Notes: generated by a model from the sequence alone, not told the origin. A DNA stretch of 64,000 bases from Pomphorhynchus laevis (GCA_012934845.2 WNNJ02001883.1:1-64000), one strand, 5' to 3'; positions 32,480-44,808 are shown, counted from the first letter of the stretch. A program made the numbers and translations.

Positions 32480-34716
32480 ACGTCAATATGTGCACACTTT
32501 TTAATATTCAATGTTATTCCAGTGTTTAAAGACCATCGATAAACAATGTTTAGGATATTTTGAAAGTCATTTCGATCCTTGTTGGTTTTAATCAATTTCC
32601 ATACCTTTACATCGTCGGCAAAAGCTAAAACACTACAATCCTCAATTAAATCTAGTAGCTGATTTATAAATATGTTAAACAACAAGGGTCCTAAGACTGA
32701 TCCCTGTGGTACTCCTGAGGTGATAGGACGATAAGACGATATGCATTGACCTACACGAACATCAAAGGATCTATCTTTAAGAAAATCTTGAATCCAGCTT
32801 ATAATGGAGCGATTGACTTTATAAGACTCAAGGGTGGAAATTAGCATTTTGTGGGGCACCCTATCAAAAGCCCGACTAAAGTCAAGAAATATTACGTCGA
32901 TACAGTACCCGTTAGCAACATGTCCAACCCAATCTTCACGAGCATGTAATAAGTTTGTAAGACATGAACGCCGAGGGCGAAATCCATGCTGTGCATTATT
33001 GAGAATTCTTAGCGAACTCAAATGATCATATATGCGTCTGTTTAGTATGCGCTCAATCACTTTGCATACAACACTAGTTAGACTTATCGCCCTATAGTTA
33101 TTCGGATCATCTTTTTCACCATTTTTATAAATTGGTACTACAATCGCTTTTTTCCAGGCAGCAGGTAACTTCGAAATGCGCAAGCTCAGCTCAAATATGG
33201 AGGCTAATGGCTCAGCCAGAACAGGAGCAAGTAACTTAAGAAGTTGGGGGTGAATATCATCGGGGCCTCCTGCTGATGATCTAGATAACCTAGCCAATTC
33301 AACAAAAACCTCATGTGCTGTTATCGTTAAAACTGGAGAACCAATTTCTACCTGTTGTGATGCTGCATCTCCACATATGCTAGAGAAAGCATCTGGTGTC
33401 AGCTCAAAAGCGGATGCAAACAATTCTGCCATGCTATCTGGCGATGTCACTCGAGTGTTACCGTCTCTTAAAGATGAAATTGCTGGTAGCAGAGCTCTGG
33501 ATCCTTTCACATAAGCCCAAAATTTTTTTGGTTCTGTATCAATTTGTAAAGCTAATTGATCTTCAAAACTTTGCCTTTTTGTAATCTTAAGGCGATTGAC
33601 GAAATTTCGGAACATTGTATACCGCTTTTTAAAATTATTCTGATGACGGCTTAGTTCAAATAGACGATTCCTATGTTTGAGAGCATATCGCAATTCAGTG
33701 TCAAACCAAGGAGGGTATTTAGCTTTACTTTTTGGTAATCTACGGAGTGGTGCAAACTTATCTGCAAGAGCTACTAAACCTGATTCAATAACATGCCACC
33801 TTACCTCAATGTCTTCACTAGCACAGTTGAATGATGTTCTTAGTGCCGCCTCTCGTAATGAGTCTTCATTAATTTGTTGCCAAGATCTTTTCGACACTAT
33901 CAAATTTTCCAGTTTTGGGATCATACACCTAGAAAAATAATTGAATAAGATCATGCAATGATCGCTCAATCCAATATTACTCTGATAGCTCATATTACCC
34001 ACACTTGTAATTAATTTGGAAAATACCAAATCTAGACAAGATTCCTGGTTTTGCACGAATCTGGTGGGCGACTGCACATGTTGCTCTAACATGAGATCAT
34101 TTGTAAGAAAATTCCACAAATCCGCATCTGACTTGGAAGAACTACTATCCAAAACATAATTCCCGATGTGACCAGCTGAGGGTATATTAAAATCGCCAAC
34201 TAGTAGATATTCTTCAAGCTCAGAACATTGACTAATTAGTGTAGAGAATTCATGACTCAATACGGATGATTGCGGCGGCCTGTAGCACACGGCAATATCT
34301 AAGGGACCTCCGAAGTGTGAAACAATGACTGAGAGAAACTCACACGTGCCCAGTTCATTTTTAAAATTACGAGTGGAAGTAATGTTTAAGGGTGTCGATA
34401 TATATAGCGCAACACCTCCACCCTTCCGAGACTCTCTATCAGCTCTCACCAAATTATATCCCATAATAGCAATTAAACCATCGGGGATATCACGATGCAG
34501 CCATGTTTCAGTGAGAGCCAGGATCGCTGGTTTATTTAAGATGACCCATGCCTTAAGTTCATCAAATTTTGGTAAAATACTCCTTAAATTAGTATAGGCG
34601 ACACTAATACCAGAAGCAGAGGGTAATTGAGTAGTAATGTTGGATGTGATATCAATGCGCGCTAGATTTCCTAATTGTAAAATGGAATCTCTCGAAGAAC
34701 TCTCCAAACTCACCAA
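32480..34716 (-). CDS. D3 ORF2, endonuclease and RT part
   Basis: Endonuclease: AYTNLRSILPKFDELKAWVI, LTETWLHRDIPDG, RKGGGVALYIST, VCYRPPQSS, VGDFNIPSAGH, LSDHCMI. RT: SAGGPDDIHPQLL, YRAISLTSVVCKVIERILNR, QHGFRPRRSCLTNLLHARED, FLDFSRAFDRVPHKML, SGVPQGSVLGPLLFNIFIN, LAFADDVKVWK. It is open for about 745 codons until B interrupts it after CAH near 32480; the few residues to 32458 come from B. The start overlaps the end of ORF1 by 7 bases. Confidence 0.93.
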
Positions 34717-35837
34717 CGCACGAATGGTCGCCGACGAACTACTCGAAAATTTCTTATCATTAGATCAGTCTCTCCATTCGATCTTCTAAATGCTAGATTA
34801 GCACGAGCATTATTAAGCAACAATCTTTCCTCAACCGAGAGATCTTTAAAATTTTTTGTCGTCTTACCTTTCAAGCGATAACCTCTAGCTAAAACTGCTC
34901 TTGTATTATCTGCAGAATCAAATACTACTTTAAGTAATCGTGGTTTGTGTTGTGCTTTTTTACCAAGACGAAATAAGCTTTTGACATTGAGACTACGCGC
35001 AATATTCTCTTCACCCTGAACGAATATATCCGAAAAGACCTTACGAATAGAAACTACGTCATCATCCACACGGGTCTGAACGTTGTCTGCAGAAGATTCA
35101 GTGATGTTAGCAAAAATTACGCAATTATTTCTGTTTCTAGCACGATTCCTAATATTGATAATTTCAACAAATGTCTTATCTGTCAAATCATTGGATTTCA
35201 GTTCATTTTCATTTCCGACTGCCACATCATTGCACACTCTATCATCGTCTCTTGTCTGCGTTCTACTTAAAGGCTGCTTCAATACATTCTTTGGTCGAAC
35301 AGGAGTAGAAATCAATATATTGTGGTTCTTAGGACTGTGTTCCGCGAATATGTCAGATAAAGGTGAAGGCCATTTAGTAATACTCTCAGGTGTAACTTTA
35401 TCCTTGTCGTTTGCTATCACAGTGCTGTCATTGATATTTCTTCTTTGTTTATATACCGTCCGTGAATGTTTATGTCCTCGTGTCCAAATGCGAGTCGAAC
35501 TTGAAGCATCTATTACGTCTGGTTCCTTATTTGAATTGACGTGTAACGACATCGGCGTAGTGATTTTGCTCTGGCATATGCTAGATTCTTTGTCAATTAT
35601 TTGTTCTTGAATCTTGGGTGTCTTTAAGTTAAAATGAGCATTGTCCTTTGCTGATGTCGGCGAACTACAAAATACGATTGACGCAGTACAAAAACCACAT
35701 ATGAATTTTCTTCTACTCAATGTATCAGCATCTTTATGTGGTACAGTTACTGTAGTCCAGACATTGCAGCCATCACCATCACATCCTACTTGTCTTGATA
35801 TGAATTCAGGAATATCGTTTCCCTTACGTCTGCCCAT
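34710..35837 (-). CDS. D3 ORF1: zinc-finger and RNA-binding protein (intact)
   Basis: I choose the start MGRRKGNDIPEF at 35837 rather than an upstream in-frame ATG at 35867, because families A, B and E all begin with a similar basic tag. Residues about 15-55 carry GCDGDGCNVW...FICGFC. A low-complexity middle follows, then the C-terminal region NRNNCVIFANITESSADNVQ, RVDDDVVSIRKVFSDIFVQG, LFRLGKKAQHKPRLLKVVFD, GYRLKGKTTKNF, FRRSNGETDLMIRNFRVVRR. About 375 residues, no stop. Confidence 0.88.
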   Translation of the reverse strand: MGRRKGNDIPEFISRQVGCDGDGCNVWTTVTVPHKDADTLSRRKFICGFCTASIVFCSSPTSAKDNAHFNLKTPKIQEQIIDKESSICQSKITTPMSLHVNSNKEPDVIDASSSTRIWTRGHKHSRTVYKQRRNINDSTVIANDKDKVTPESITKWPSPLSDIFAEHSPKNHNILISTPVRPKNVLKQPLSRTQTRDDDRVCNDVAVGNENELKSNDLTDKTFVEIINIRNRARNRNNCVIFANITESSADNVQTRVDDDVVSIRKVFSDIFVQGEENIARSLNVKSLFRLGKKAQHKPRLLKVVFDSADNTRAVLARGYRLKGKTTKNFKDLSVEERLLLNNARANLAFRRSNGETDLMIRNFRVVRRRPFVRW

Positions 35838-35989
35838 AATTGTGGTTGTATTTACTTTAGATCTCAAACTTTTTTAAGGTCGAACTTTTTTAGATTGTAT
35901 TTGCTTTAGATTGTGTGTTTAAGGTCTTAAAATTTTTTGTTCTCGTAAAAAATATGAGAACACTTCCTTGCGCATAGCAGGATCCATCC

Positions 35990-37260
35990 GTAATCCGGAC
36001 TTGAATGCTCAAGCACCACTGCTGCAAACAGTCCCTCCACCCAGTTTGCTCCAAAGTCCAACTACTTTTCGTTGAAATTGTATACACCGGGACTTTTTCA
36101 ATAAATTCCGGCTCAAAGTCAAATTGTGTCCGCGAAGGAATGATGACTGTCGCAGTTGTAACCACATTCGAAGAGGATGATTTGAAGAACGAAGAACTCG
36201 CCACTCCATATTCATATCGATATACTGACGGGTCCAAGAAACGGTCTCAAGCCGAAGACATTGCAAACGACACTTATAGTGCATTTGCGCCAAGATCGGC
36301 GTCAACTTTGTTGCACGACGAAGCACTCTCTCAGAGATCAAGTGTTCCCTAACTGTGCATGGGTATACACAAGGAGGCACATACAACAACTGGCTCAGAA
36401 AGTGAGCCAAAATTAGAGGCCGAAGAGCAACCGGATCAAGAGCTAAGAATTTGCGCCTAATGACCCCCACCATTTTATTAGCGTTGGCACATGCAAGAGC
36501 GGTATGTGGGGCAGTTCTCAGGTTGTGGTCAATCAACACTCCCAAATCCTTATGGCTTAAAACACTATCTATTTCACGATCACAATAAGTGTATTGAACT
36601 GCTGACGGGGACTTTACAACTCTACCCAGAACACGCACGTGTTTGCATTTGGTGACATTCATCACAAGCTTGTTACTCGCCGCCCATAACTCAACCCTAT
36701 CAATATCTCTATGTAAAATGCTAATATCATTACTCGGGTAAACACCCCTCCAAATCTTTAAGTCATCAGCGTACAATAGCACTGACGAGCAAATGGTTGC
36801 AGGTAATTCATTTACATATATACTGAATAACAGTGAACCTAAAACGGATCCCTGAGGAACACCAATGTGACAAGGCCTAACCGACGATAGTGTATTATCA
36901 ACACGCACTCTGGAGCTTTGTTGATGCAGAAAGGCCCTAATCCAATTAACAAGAGCAATAGGAAGTCCTGTGTTTGTCAGCTTCATAATAAGCAGGTCAT
37001 GATCAACTCGATCAAATCATTTTGGAAATGTCAAAATCAAGACTGGTGACAAGTCAAGCAAATGACACAAGGGTGTATTGCTGTTCTACTCGGGGAATAT
37101 TCCCATGCTCTACCACGGCTACATAGTGCGCAGAAAAACGCTCCTAGAGTACATCAACAGTAACGTCGTCAAAATGTGAACAATCGAAGATTTAGGTGCT
37201 CTACGACCGGGCACATAACTGAAAAGTGATCTCACATCATACAATCATCGCTTTGCTAGA
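35990..37260 (-). mobile_element. Family J CR1-type LINE, RT and C-terminal fragment
   Basis: A 325-codon open frame (36986-36009) holds IGVPQGSVLGSLLFSIYVNE, LLYADDLKIWRG, NVTKCKHVRVLGRVV, SHKDLGVLIDHNLRTAPHT, RVLRRATKLTPILA and SSFLRGHNLTLSRNLL. Upstream to about 37260 other frames give FDRVDHDLLIMKLTNTGLP. The amino half and the 3' tail are missing. The YADD box is intact. Confidence 0.85.
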
Positions 37261-37379
37261 GATTTCTCAAACGCAAATCGTATTTGCTTTTTGAAAGTAT
37301 AAAACAAATGTCTTGAGTGCCTGTAATCATCATATAATCATTTGTTGTAATCATCATGTAAGCGTGATGATCATCCTCC

Positions 37380-38402
37380 CCTCCCATACCTATTATTGCG
37401 GGGTTCCACAAGGTTCAGTCCTAGGTCCCCTGCTTTTCTCTCTTTTGCTTGGCGATCTCTCTCCATTTATCAAACCTTACTCCTTTAACGTCATGCAATA
37501 CGCCGATGACATTCTAATCTATGCTTATGCACCCGCACATCGCATACACGATATCGGCATTTCTGCCTCCAACTGTCTTTCTTCTATCTACAAACGTCTC
37601 TCCAATCTCCATCTCGTTCTAAACGCCGAAAAGTCCAAAATAATGTGGATTCTTCCCCGTAAACCAAGCATATCTCCTCCCATTGTATCTTTTGCCTTAT
37701 CGATCATCCCTATAGTCCACAATCTCACTTTCTTAGGCTTCCATTTCGATGATCACCTTTCCCTTAAACCCTTCGTCCGTGACAAGGTCCGCTCGTCTAA
37801 CTTAATTCTTCGTGACATCCGCCGTATCCGCCCCCTTATCGACTTCCGTTCTTGTATGTCTATTCTTTCATCGCTTCTTTTCCCTAAAATCGATTACTGC
37901 CTTAGCCTTTTCGCCAATTCTCCAAAATCCATCATCCTACCCCTACAACGAATAATCAACACCGCCGTTCGAGTGCTCTTTCGTCTCCGTCGCTTCGACC
38001 ACACATCCACATATTTTGCCCAACTCTCCTGGCCCACCATCCACATCCGCATCAAACTCCGCCTTCTTCTCGTTACTTTTCGTCTCATCGCTGTCGGCTC
38101 CCCATCGTTCATCAACCTTCCTTTCTTAGACGATACTCGCCCCACCTCGCTATCGCTTCGTTCCTGTCATACCCTCTTACTCCACGTTCCTAATTACTCC
38201 AACAACTACGGTCTCCGATCCTTCCTCGTCGCCGCCTCACTCGCCTGGAATCAACTCCCTCTCGACATCCGCCGCGCTCCCTCCTTTATCACATTCAAAC
38301 ACCTCCACCGTTCACACCTTCTCGACACCTGATTCACAGTTTTGTTTTGTTGTGGTCATGTAAGCGTGCGCTGGCACGCATTTGTCACGTTAAAATAAAT
38401 CC
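37380..38402 (+). mobile_element. Family E LINE copy E1 (5'-truncated)
   Basis: Plus-strand RT and C-terminus, 339 open codons to 38332: CGVPQGSVLGPLLFSLLLGD, MQYADDILIYAYAP, FLGFHFDDHLSLKPFVRDKV, NTAVRVLFRLRRFDHTS, SLAWNQLPLDIRRAPSFITF. The 3' UTR has GCGTGC-GCTG-GCACGC and ends AAATAAATCCC. Family E is a sister of family A (same phrases, about 55-60% similar by eye) with much higher GC at third positions. Confidence 0.9.
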
Positions 38403-38404
38403 CT

Positions 38405-38572
38405 TTTTTTAAAGCGTGCCGCCGCACGCTTACATGACGACAAATACAAAAAACAAAAATCTAAATCATGTGTCGATGAGGTGGGTTCAGAGGCGGCATT
38501 TTAATGTAAAAAAAGGGAGCGCGGCGGACGTCGAGTTGGAGCTGATTTCAGGCGAGTGGGGCGGCGACCAAG
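38405..38572 (-). mobile_element. Short family E LINE 3' end, tail to tail with E1
   Basis: The minus strand holds only the last 40 or so codons, a stem-loop (AAGCGTGCGGCGGCACGC) and the tail. Its poly(A)-rich tail abuts that of E1, giving an inverted pair of 3' ends. Confidence 0.8.
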
Positions 38573-40205
38573 AAAAAAAGATTTATTTTAACGTGGCGAA
38601 TGCGTGCCAGCGCACGCTTACATGACCACAAACTAACAAAAATGTAAATCATGTGTCGAGAAGGTGTGAACGGAGGAGGTGTTTGAATGTGATAAAAGAG
38701 GGGGCGCGGCGGACGTAGAGAATGACTAGATTCCAGACGAGTGGGGCGGCAACAAAGAATAATCGGAGACCGTAGATGTTGGAGTAATTGGAAACGTAGA
38801 GTAAGAGGTTATGACGATAACACAGCGATAGCGAGGTAGGGCGAGTGGCGTCTAAGAAACGAAGGTTGATGAACGATGGGGAGCCAGCAGCGATGAGACG
38901 AAAAGTAACGATAAGAAGGAAAAGGTTGATGCGGATGTATATAGTTGGCCAGGAGAGTTGGGCAAAATATGTGGATGTGTGGTCGAAGCGACGGAGACGA
39001 AAGAGCACTCGAACGGCGGTGTTGATTATTCGTTGTAGGGGCAGGATGATGGATTTTTGAAAATTTGCGAAAAGGCTGAGCCAGTAATCGATTTAAGGGA
39101 AGATAAGCGATGAAAGCAGAGACATATAAGAACGAAAGTCAATAAGGGGGCGGATACGGCGGATGCCACGGAGAATAAAGTTAGACGAGCGGACCTTGTC
39201 ATGGACGAAGGGTTTAAGGGAAAGGTGATCATCGAAATGGAAGCCTAAGAAAGTGAGATTGTGGACTATGGCGATGATCAATGAAACAAAATATATAGTG
39301 GGAGGAGATATGTTTGGTTTACGGGAGAGAATCCACATTATTTTGGACTTTTCGGGGTTTAGAACGAGATGGAGATTGGAGAGACGTTTGTGGATAGAAG
39401 AAAGACAGCTGGAGGCAGAAATGCCAATATCGTGTATGCGATGTGCGGGTGCATGATCATAGATTAGAATGTCATCGGCGTATTGCATGACGTTAAAGGA
39501 GTAAGGTTTGATAAACGGGGAGAGATCGCCAAGCAGAAGAGAGAAAAGCAGGGTACCTAGGACTGAACCTTGTGAGAACCCACAAAAAATTGGGATGGGA
39601 GGGGATGATGATGAATTAGAACAGACCGAAGGGAACGGTCGGATAGATATGAGGCAAACCATGCTACGGAGGAGGAAGAAAAGAGACATGACGACAGATG
39701 AGACAGGAAGTGAGACAAGGAGAAGATGACAGAGTTCCGGGAGAGTGGGATAGGATGGAGACTGGGTGTGAGAGAGCAACGTGGATTCTTTGGTCTGGAG
39801 AAATGACGAATGATCATTGGCATTGATGTTGCACGGCGAAGAGGAGCGAACAAGGATTGAGTTAAAAGTATGGCAGAGAGTCTTCGATTTGAATGAAGTT
39901 ATGATTTTATGCTGCCAGAAGAAGTTGCCTTTGGTTCGTGGTAGGTTGAGATGAGACCGGCGAAGAGCAAGATAGGAATTACGGAAAGACGGGGTGATCG
40001 AGCGGAAATCACGTCTGAGAGAGCGGTGATAGACTCGAAAAGTATGGCGGAGTCGACGCTTTAAGAGTAGGCATTGGATGTCAAACCATGGGGCATGGTG
40101 CAAGCGGCGGTGTGGGTGAGACTTTAAAGGCAAGAGAATATCGAGAGTGGATGTGAGTTCAGAGTCGAAAAGAAAGCCGAGATCGTGAGGATATGACTAT
40201 ATTAT
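38573..40205 (-). mobile_element. Family E LINE copy E2, internally deleted
   Basis: The minus strand carries ORF2 pieces 40133-39093 (end of endonuclease, a deletion that removes the first RT blocks, then FSQGSVLGTLLFSLLLGD, MQYADDILIYDHAPAH) and 39008-38649 (C-terminus). The 5' end is lost at about 40205, directly at the tail of E3. Confidence 0.85.
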
Positions 40206-40287
40206 TGTGGGTAAAAAAGGATTTTTTTAACGTGGCAAATGCGTACCAGCGCACGGTTATATGACCATAACAAAACAAGACTGTAAA

Positions 40288-43187
40288 TCAGGTGTCGAGA
40301 AGGTGTGAATAGATGAGGTGTTTGAATGTGATAAAGGAGGGGGCGCGGCGGACGTCGAGAGGGAGTTGATTCCAGGCGAGTGAGGCGGCGACGAGGAAGG
40401 ATCGGAGACCGTAGTTGTTGGAGTAATTAGGAACGTGGAGTAAGAGGGTATGACAGGAACGAAGCGATAGCGAGGTAGGGCGAGTATCGTCTAAGAAAGG
40501 AAGGTTGATGAACGATGGGGAGCCGACAGCGATGAGACGAAAAGTAACGAGAAGAATGCGGAGTTTGATGCGGATGTGGATGGTGGGCCAGGAGAGTTGG
40601 GCAAAATATGTGGATGTGTGGTCGAAGCGACGGAGACGAAAGAGCACTCGAACGGCGGTGTTGATTATTCGTTGTAGGGGTAGGATGATGGATTTTGGAG
40701 AATTGGCGAAAAGGCTAAGGCAGTAATCGATTTTAGGGAAAAGAAGCGATGAAAGAAGAGACATACAAGAACGGAAGTCGATAAGGGGGCGGATACGGCG
40801 GATGTCACGGAGAATTAAGTTAGATGAGCGGACCTTGTCACGGACGAAGGGTTTAAGGGAAAGGTGATCATCGAAATGGAAGCCTAAGAAAGTGAGATTG
40901 TGGACTATAGGGATGATCGATGAGGCAAAATATACAGTGGGAGGAGATATGTTTGGTTTACAGGGGAGGATCCACATTATTTTGGACTTGTCGAGATTTA
41001 GAACACGATGTAGATTGGAGAGACGTTTGTAGATAGAAGAAAGACAGTTGGAGGCAGAAATTCCGATATCGTGTATGCGATGTGCGGGTGCATGAGCATA
41101 GATTAGAATGTCATCGGCGTATTGCATGACGTTAAAGGAGTAAGGTTTGATAAACGGAGAGAGATCGCCAAGCAGAAGAGAGAAAAGCAGGGGACCTAGG
41201 ACTGAACCTTGTGGGACCCCGCAAAAAATAGGGATGGGAGGGGAGGATGATGAATTAGAACAGACGCGAAAGGAACGGTCGGATAGATATGAGGCGAACT
41301 ATGCTACGGAGGAGGAAGAAAAGCCGTAATCATAACGAAGGCGGGAAAGGAGTGCGGAGTGGTCGACAATGTCGAATGCGGAGGAGCGGTCGAGGGAGAT
41401 GAGAACACTATATAGAGCCTTGTCTCGAGAAATGAGTAAGTCGTTGTACACTTTTATGCATGCGATTTCGGTGGAGTGAGTAGACCGGAAAGCGGATTGG
41501 AAAGGAGGTTACAGATTGAATGAGGAAAGATAAGCGTTGATTTGTATTAAGATGAGACGTTCTAAGAGCTTAGAAAGAGTAGGGAGTAGTGAAATGGGGC
41601 GATAGCTTGAAGGAAGGGAGGGGTCGAGCGATTGTTTCTTAAGGAGGGGACGAACGATTGCGGATTTCCAGTGTGAAGGGAAGATACGACTGCGGATGGA
41701 CGAGTTAAACAAGGTTGTGAGAAATGGGGATATCGATGAGCATATAGATTTTAATATGTGAGTAGGCAGGGGATCGACAGGTGACGTTTTGTTAGGCAAG
41801 GACATGGGGACAGATGATTCTTCTGTAGGTGAGACAGGGAGAAGATGAAAGAGTTCCGGATGGATGAGAGTAGACTGGGCAGAGTGGGATAGGATGGAGA
41901 CCGGGGTGTGAGAGAGCAGCGTGGATACTTTAGTCTGGAAAAACGACAAATAATCATTGGCATTGATGTTGCATGGCGAAGAGGAGCGAACAAGGATTGA
42001 GTTAAAAGTATGGCAGAGAGTCTTCGAGTTGAATGAAGTTATGATTTTATGCTGCCAGAATAAGTTGCCTTTCGTTCGTAGTAGGTTGAGATGAGACCGG
42101 CGAAGAGCAAGATAGGAATTACGGAAAGACGCAGTGATCGAGCGGAAATCACGTCTGAGAGAGTGGTGATAGACTCGAAAAGCATGGCAGAGTCGACGCT
42201 TTGAGAGTAGGCATTGGATGTCAAACCATGGGGCACGGTGCAAGCGACGGTGTGGGTGATACTTAAAGGGCAAGAGAATATCGAGAGTGGATGTGAGTTC
42301 AGAGTCGAAAAGAAAGGCGAGATCGTGAGGAGATGAATATGTTATTGTGGGTAATGATAGAGACGATTTGAGTAAGGCAGAGCGGAGAAGGGAGAGGTCA
42401 AGATTTCTCCAAGGGCGACGTAGGATTGTAGCTGTGTGAGGAGGGGTGTGATTGTGAGTGAGGTCAAGGGTGATAAGAAAGTGATCGGATAGACCAGGAT
42501 CAGAGATGGAAAGTGAGGTGTAGGCAGCAAAATGATCGGGGGGGGTAGCGATGATGTCGAGTGCCCCACCATGTATATGTGTGGGGGCAGTGGAGATTAG
42601 TTTGTAATTGTAGTTGGATAGAATGTTGATGAACCGGATGGAATCCGTAGAAGAGGGGCGGTCTAGGCGGATATTGAAGTCGCCTAGAACGAGTGAAGGG
42701 ATTGAGGACAAAGAACAATGAGAAAGGAGGTCAGCGAGTTCGGTAAAAAATAAGGCTGTAGGAGCTGATGAACCAGGACGGTATACAATGGCGAGATCTA
42801 GAGTGATCGGGTTAGAATAACGACAAGTGAGCAATTCAAAAGAGCAAGGACTGAAGGGGCGATTGATTTTGCGAAGCGACGCGGGGTGACGCGCGAATGC
42901 GACGATGCCGCCATGATTAGAGAATTAAAAAGGGCATGAGCTTAGGGGACTGCGGATTCGACTAGGGAGCAACCGGTAGAGAGCAGACGGCGAATGGATA
43001 TGTCGTCGGAATCTGAGTGCTAGGATTCGGTGAGGCAGAAGATATCGATGGATTGCTTGGTGAATAGGCTGAGGATAAGATCGGATTTATTGAGAATATA
43101 TCTAGTGTTGAGGAGACCGAGGCGGAAACCGTGTGTTGTGGCGAAAGAGTCTAGTGGAGAAGACACATAGGAGAGATGGAGCGCCAT
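40288..43187 (-). pseudogene. E3 ORF2: endonuclease-reverse transcriptase, broken
   Basis: Starts MALHLSYVSSPLDSFATTHG at 43187. Open stretches are 42834-41509 (441 codons: VYRPGSSAPTALFF, LGDFNIRLDRPSS, LSDHFLITLDL, YRPISLLPTLSKLLERLIL) and 41127-40288 (279 codons: MQYADDILIYAHAPAH to the C-terminus). The RT blocks between them are present but out of frame, and a frame break also lies near 42900. The catalytic YADD is kept. Confidence 0.85.
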
Positions 43188-44548
43188 CGAATTTTTGGAC
43201 GGGTGTGGACAACTTGAAAATTTCCGTCTATATTTCGGATGGAGAGTGATGTTTCGCCGTTTTCCTCGCGACGGCGTTTTTCGATGCGGGCTGAAGAGAT
43301 TTGAGCGATTTCAGAAGGGGCGCGATCGGGGAAAATTCGAGTGGTTGAAGATGACATGAGTTTGAATCGTTGAGAGAGGACAGAAGACGCGTGAGAGCGA
43401 TGCTTGAAAACAATTTTTAGGAGAGGGGGCTGGGAAGGATTAGATTGAGAAGATTTGTTTAGACGGATGAATGCGACAGGAGAAATGTCCTTGAAAAAGG
43501 ATGGTTTATCCGCAGGAACAATAGACGAGAGGATGAATCTAAAGGGGGAAACATCGTGGTCCAGACGTGCTTGTGGAGATAAGGAGTTAGAAGGCGTGAT
43601 TTTAGTGACAATGACGCAACGATCGTGAGAAACAAAGCGCTTCCGTAAAGGAGGACGACTGACGTGAGTAGGTGAGATCACGATAGAAGAGCTGGCAGTT
43701 GATGATTTGGAGGGATTTGGTTTGACGACGGGAGACATAGAGGATAATGATAATAAAGAGGGTGGCAAGCGATGTGAGGAAAGGTTATGAGTGGAAGGAT
43801 AGTGGAGGTTTGTGGAGGTGATTTTGATTGATGGTTTCAAGGTATTGAGAAACGAGTCGGGAAGGTCGGGACGTGGGGTGTCGGGGAGTGAAAATACATC
43901 AGTTGTAACAATTCGCGGTTCCGTCACCGTCTTGATTGATTTATCATAAACTTGACAAAATCCATCTTGCTGCGATACAATTTGCGGCTCCTTCAGATTA
44001 TCTGATGATGGATTATCTGATGATGACGTAGAAACGCAATGAGGGGTAGAAATGTAAGGTGATTTATCTGATACGACTAAAGAAATACTGGGTTGCAAAT
44101 GGTCAATGACAGTAACATCAGAAGATTGAGCTGATTGATTGGGCAAAATTGAAGGATGTATAGTAATACCTGTGGAAGAGATGGGAGATTTGGCATTCTT
44201 AGAGGCAATCGAATGCGGAAGAATTGGGCATCGAGGTTGAAACTTATTACAATACGAAGAGGCATGTGTCGACATCGCTGCATTGCCAGATAGTTTCAAT
44301 ATATTTGTCTTGAGACTCTCTATTTCACTCTTCATCGTATTTATCATCTTAGCCGAACAGTAGCCACAGTAGAATTCGTTGTCTGCAAGGCAAGATGCCT
44401 GGGATTCTGAAGTCCAAATACTTACCCACGTGTGACAATCATTGTTTGAGCAAAGGACTTATTGTTCAGATCCATTGGAAACATCTCTAACATCGGTGTT
44501 GGACGCGACATGGTTGGAACTTGAGACTTTCGTTTTTTTCCGACCCAT
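43151..44548 (-). pseudogene. E3 ORF1: zinc-finger and RNA-binding protein, one early stop
   Basis: The start MGRKKTKVSSSNHV at 44548 resembles the D start. An in-frame TAA follows after about 27 codons, just before LCSNNDCHTW...FYCGYC, the zinc signature; from 44347 there are 398 open codons. The C-terminal region holds CVIVTKITPSNSLSPQARLD, FIRLNKSSQSNPSQPPLLKI, VFKHRSHASSVLSQRFKLM and RREENGETSLSIRNIDGNFQ. Confidence 0.85.
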
Positions 44549-44699
44549 TTGTATATAGTCGTTTGATTCGTGATTTTATTCTCCTCTTTTTATGTATATT
44601 AGATTGTATGTTATTTATTGTATAGAACTTAATATAACCAAATATAAGCAATCTGGAATGTATGTATTTTATATCTCTAACTTTTTTAAGGTTAATTGT

Positions 44700-44808
44700 A
44701 AGTGATCAGTATTGTAAATTTAAATATGTCATCTTTACGATATAAATTAATAGTAGTTTTAGTTAATGTTAATTTAATGTTCATATCTAAATATACATCT
44801 TCTTTATG
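44700..44808 (-). mobile_element. P-lineage Penelope-like RT fragment P1, part 2
   Basis: On the minus strand this is the RT segment also seen at 59925-60015 (shared ATATAAATTAATAGTAGTTT). It stops at TCTTCTTTAT, where A6 begins, and the preceding part of the RT lies at 45266-45600. The element is an old fragment. Confidence 0.7.

Larger units (their letters stand above)
27360..35935 (-). mobile_element. Family D LINE, full-length copy D3, split by B
   Basis: The minus strand carries 5' UTR (35935-35838), ORF1 (35837-34710), ORF2 first part (34716-about 32480), the whole of element B, then ORF2 second part (28190-27497) and 3' UTR with AGCCTTATGGCT and ATT tails at about 27365-27435. Removing B restores TGTGCACATATGAGATTAGG, which reads CAHMRLG in frame. 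Both D ORFs are otherwise open, so D3 was young when B struck. Confidence 0.92.
40208..44600 (-). mobile_element. Family E LINE copy E3, full-length but broken
   Basis: About 4.4 kb on the minus strand: ORF1 (44548-43151), ORF2 (43187-40288), stem-loop and tail at 40208-40265. ORF1 and ORF2 overlap by 37 bases, the same as in A5. The third-codon GC is much higher than in families B and D, which shows as G-rich text on the plus strand. Confidence 0.88.

Noticed and set aside
35083-35610. 175-codon plus-strand frame
   Set aside because: It is antisense to the intact D3 ORF1, and its hydrophobic composition is typical of a shadow frame.
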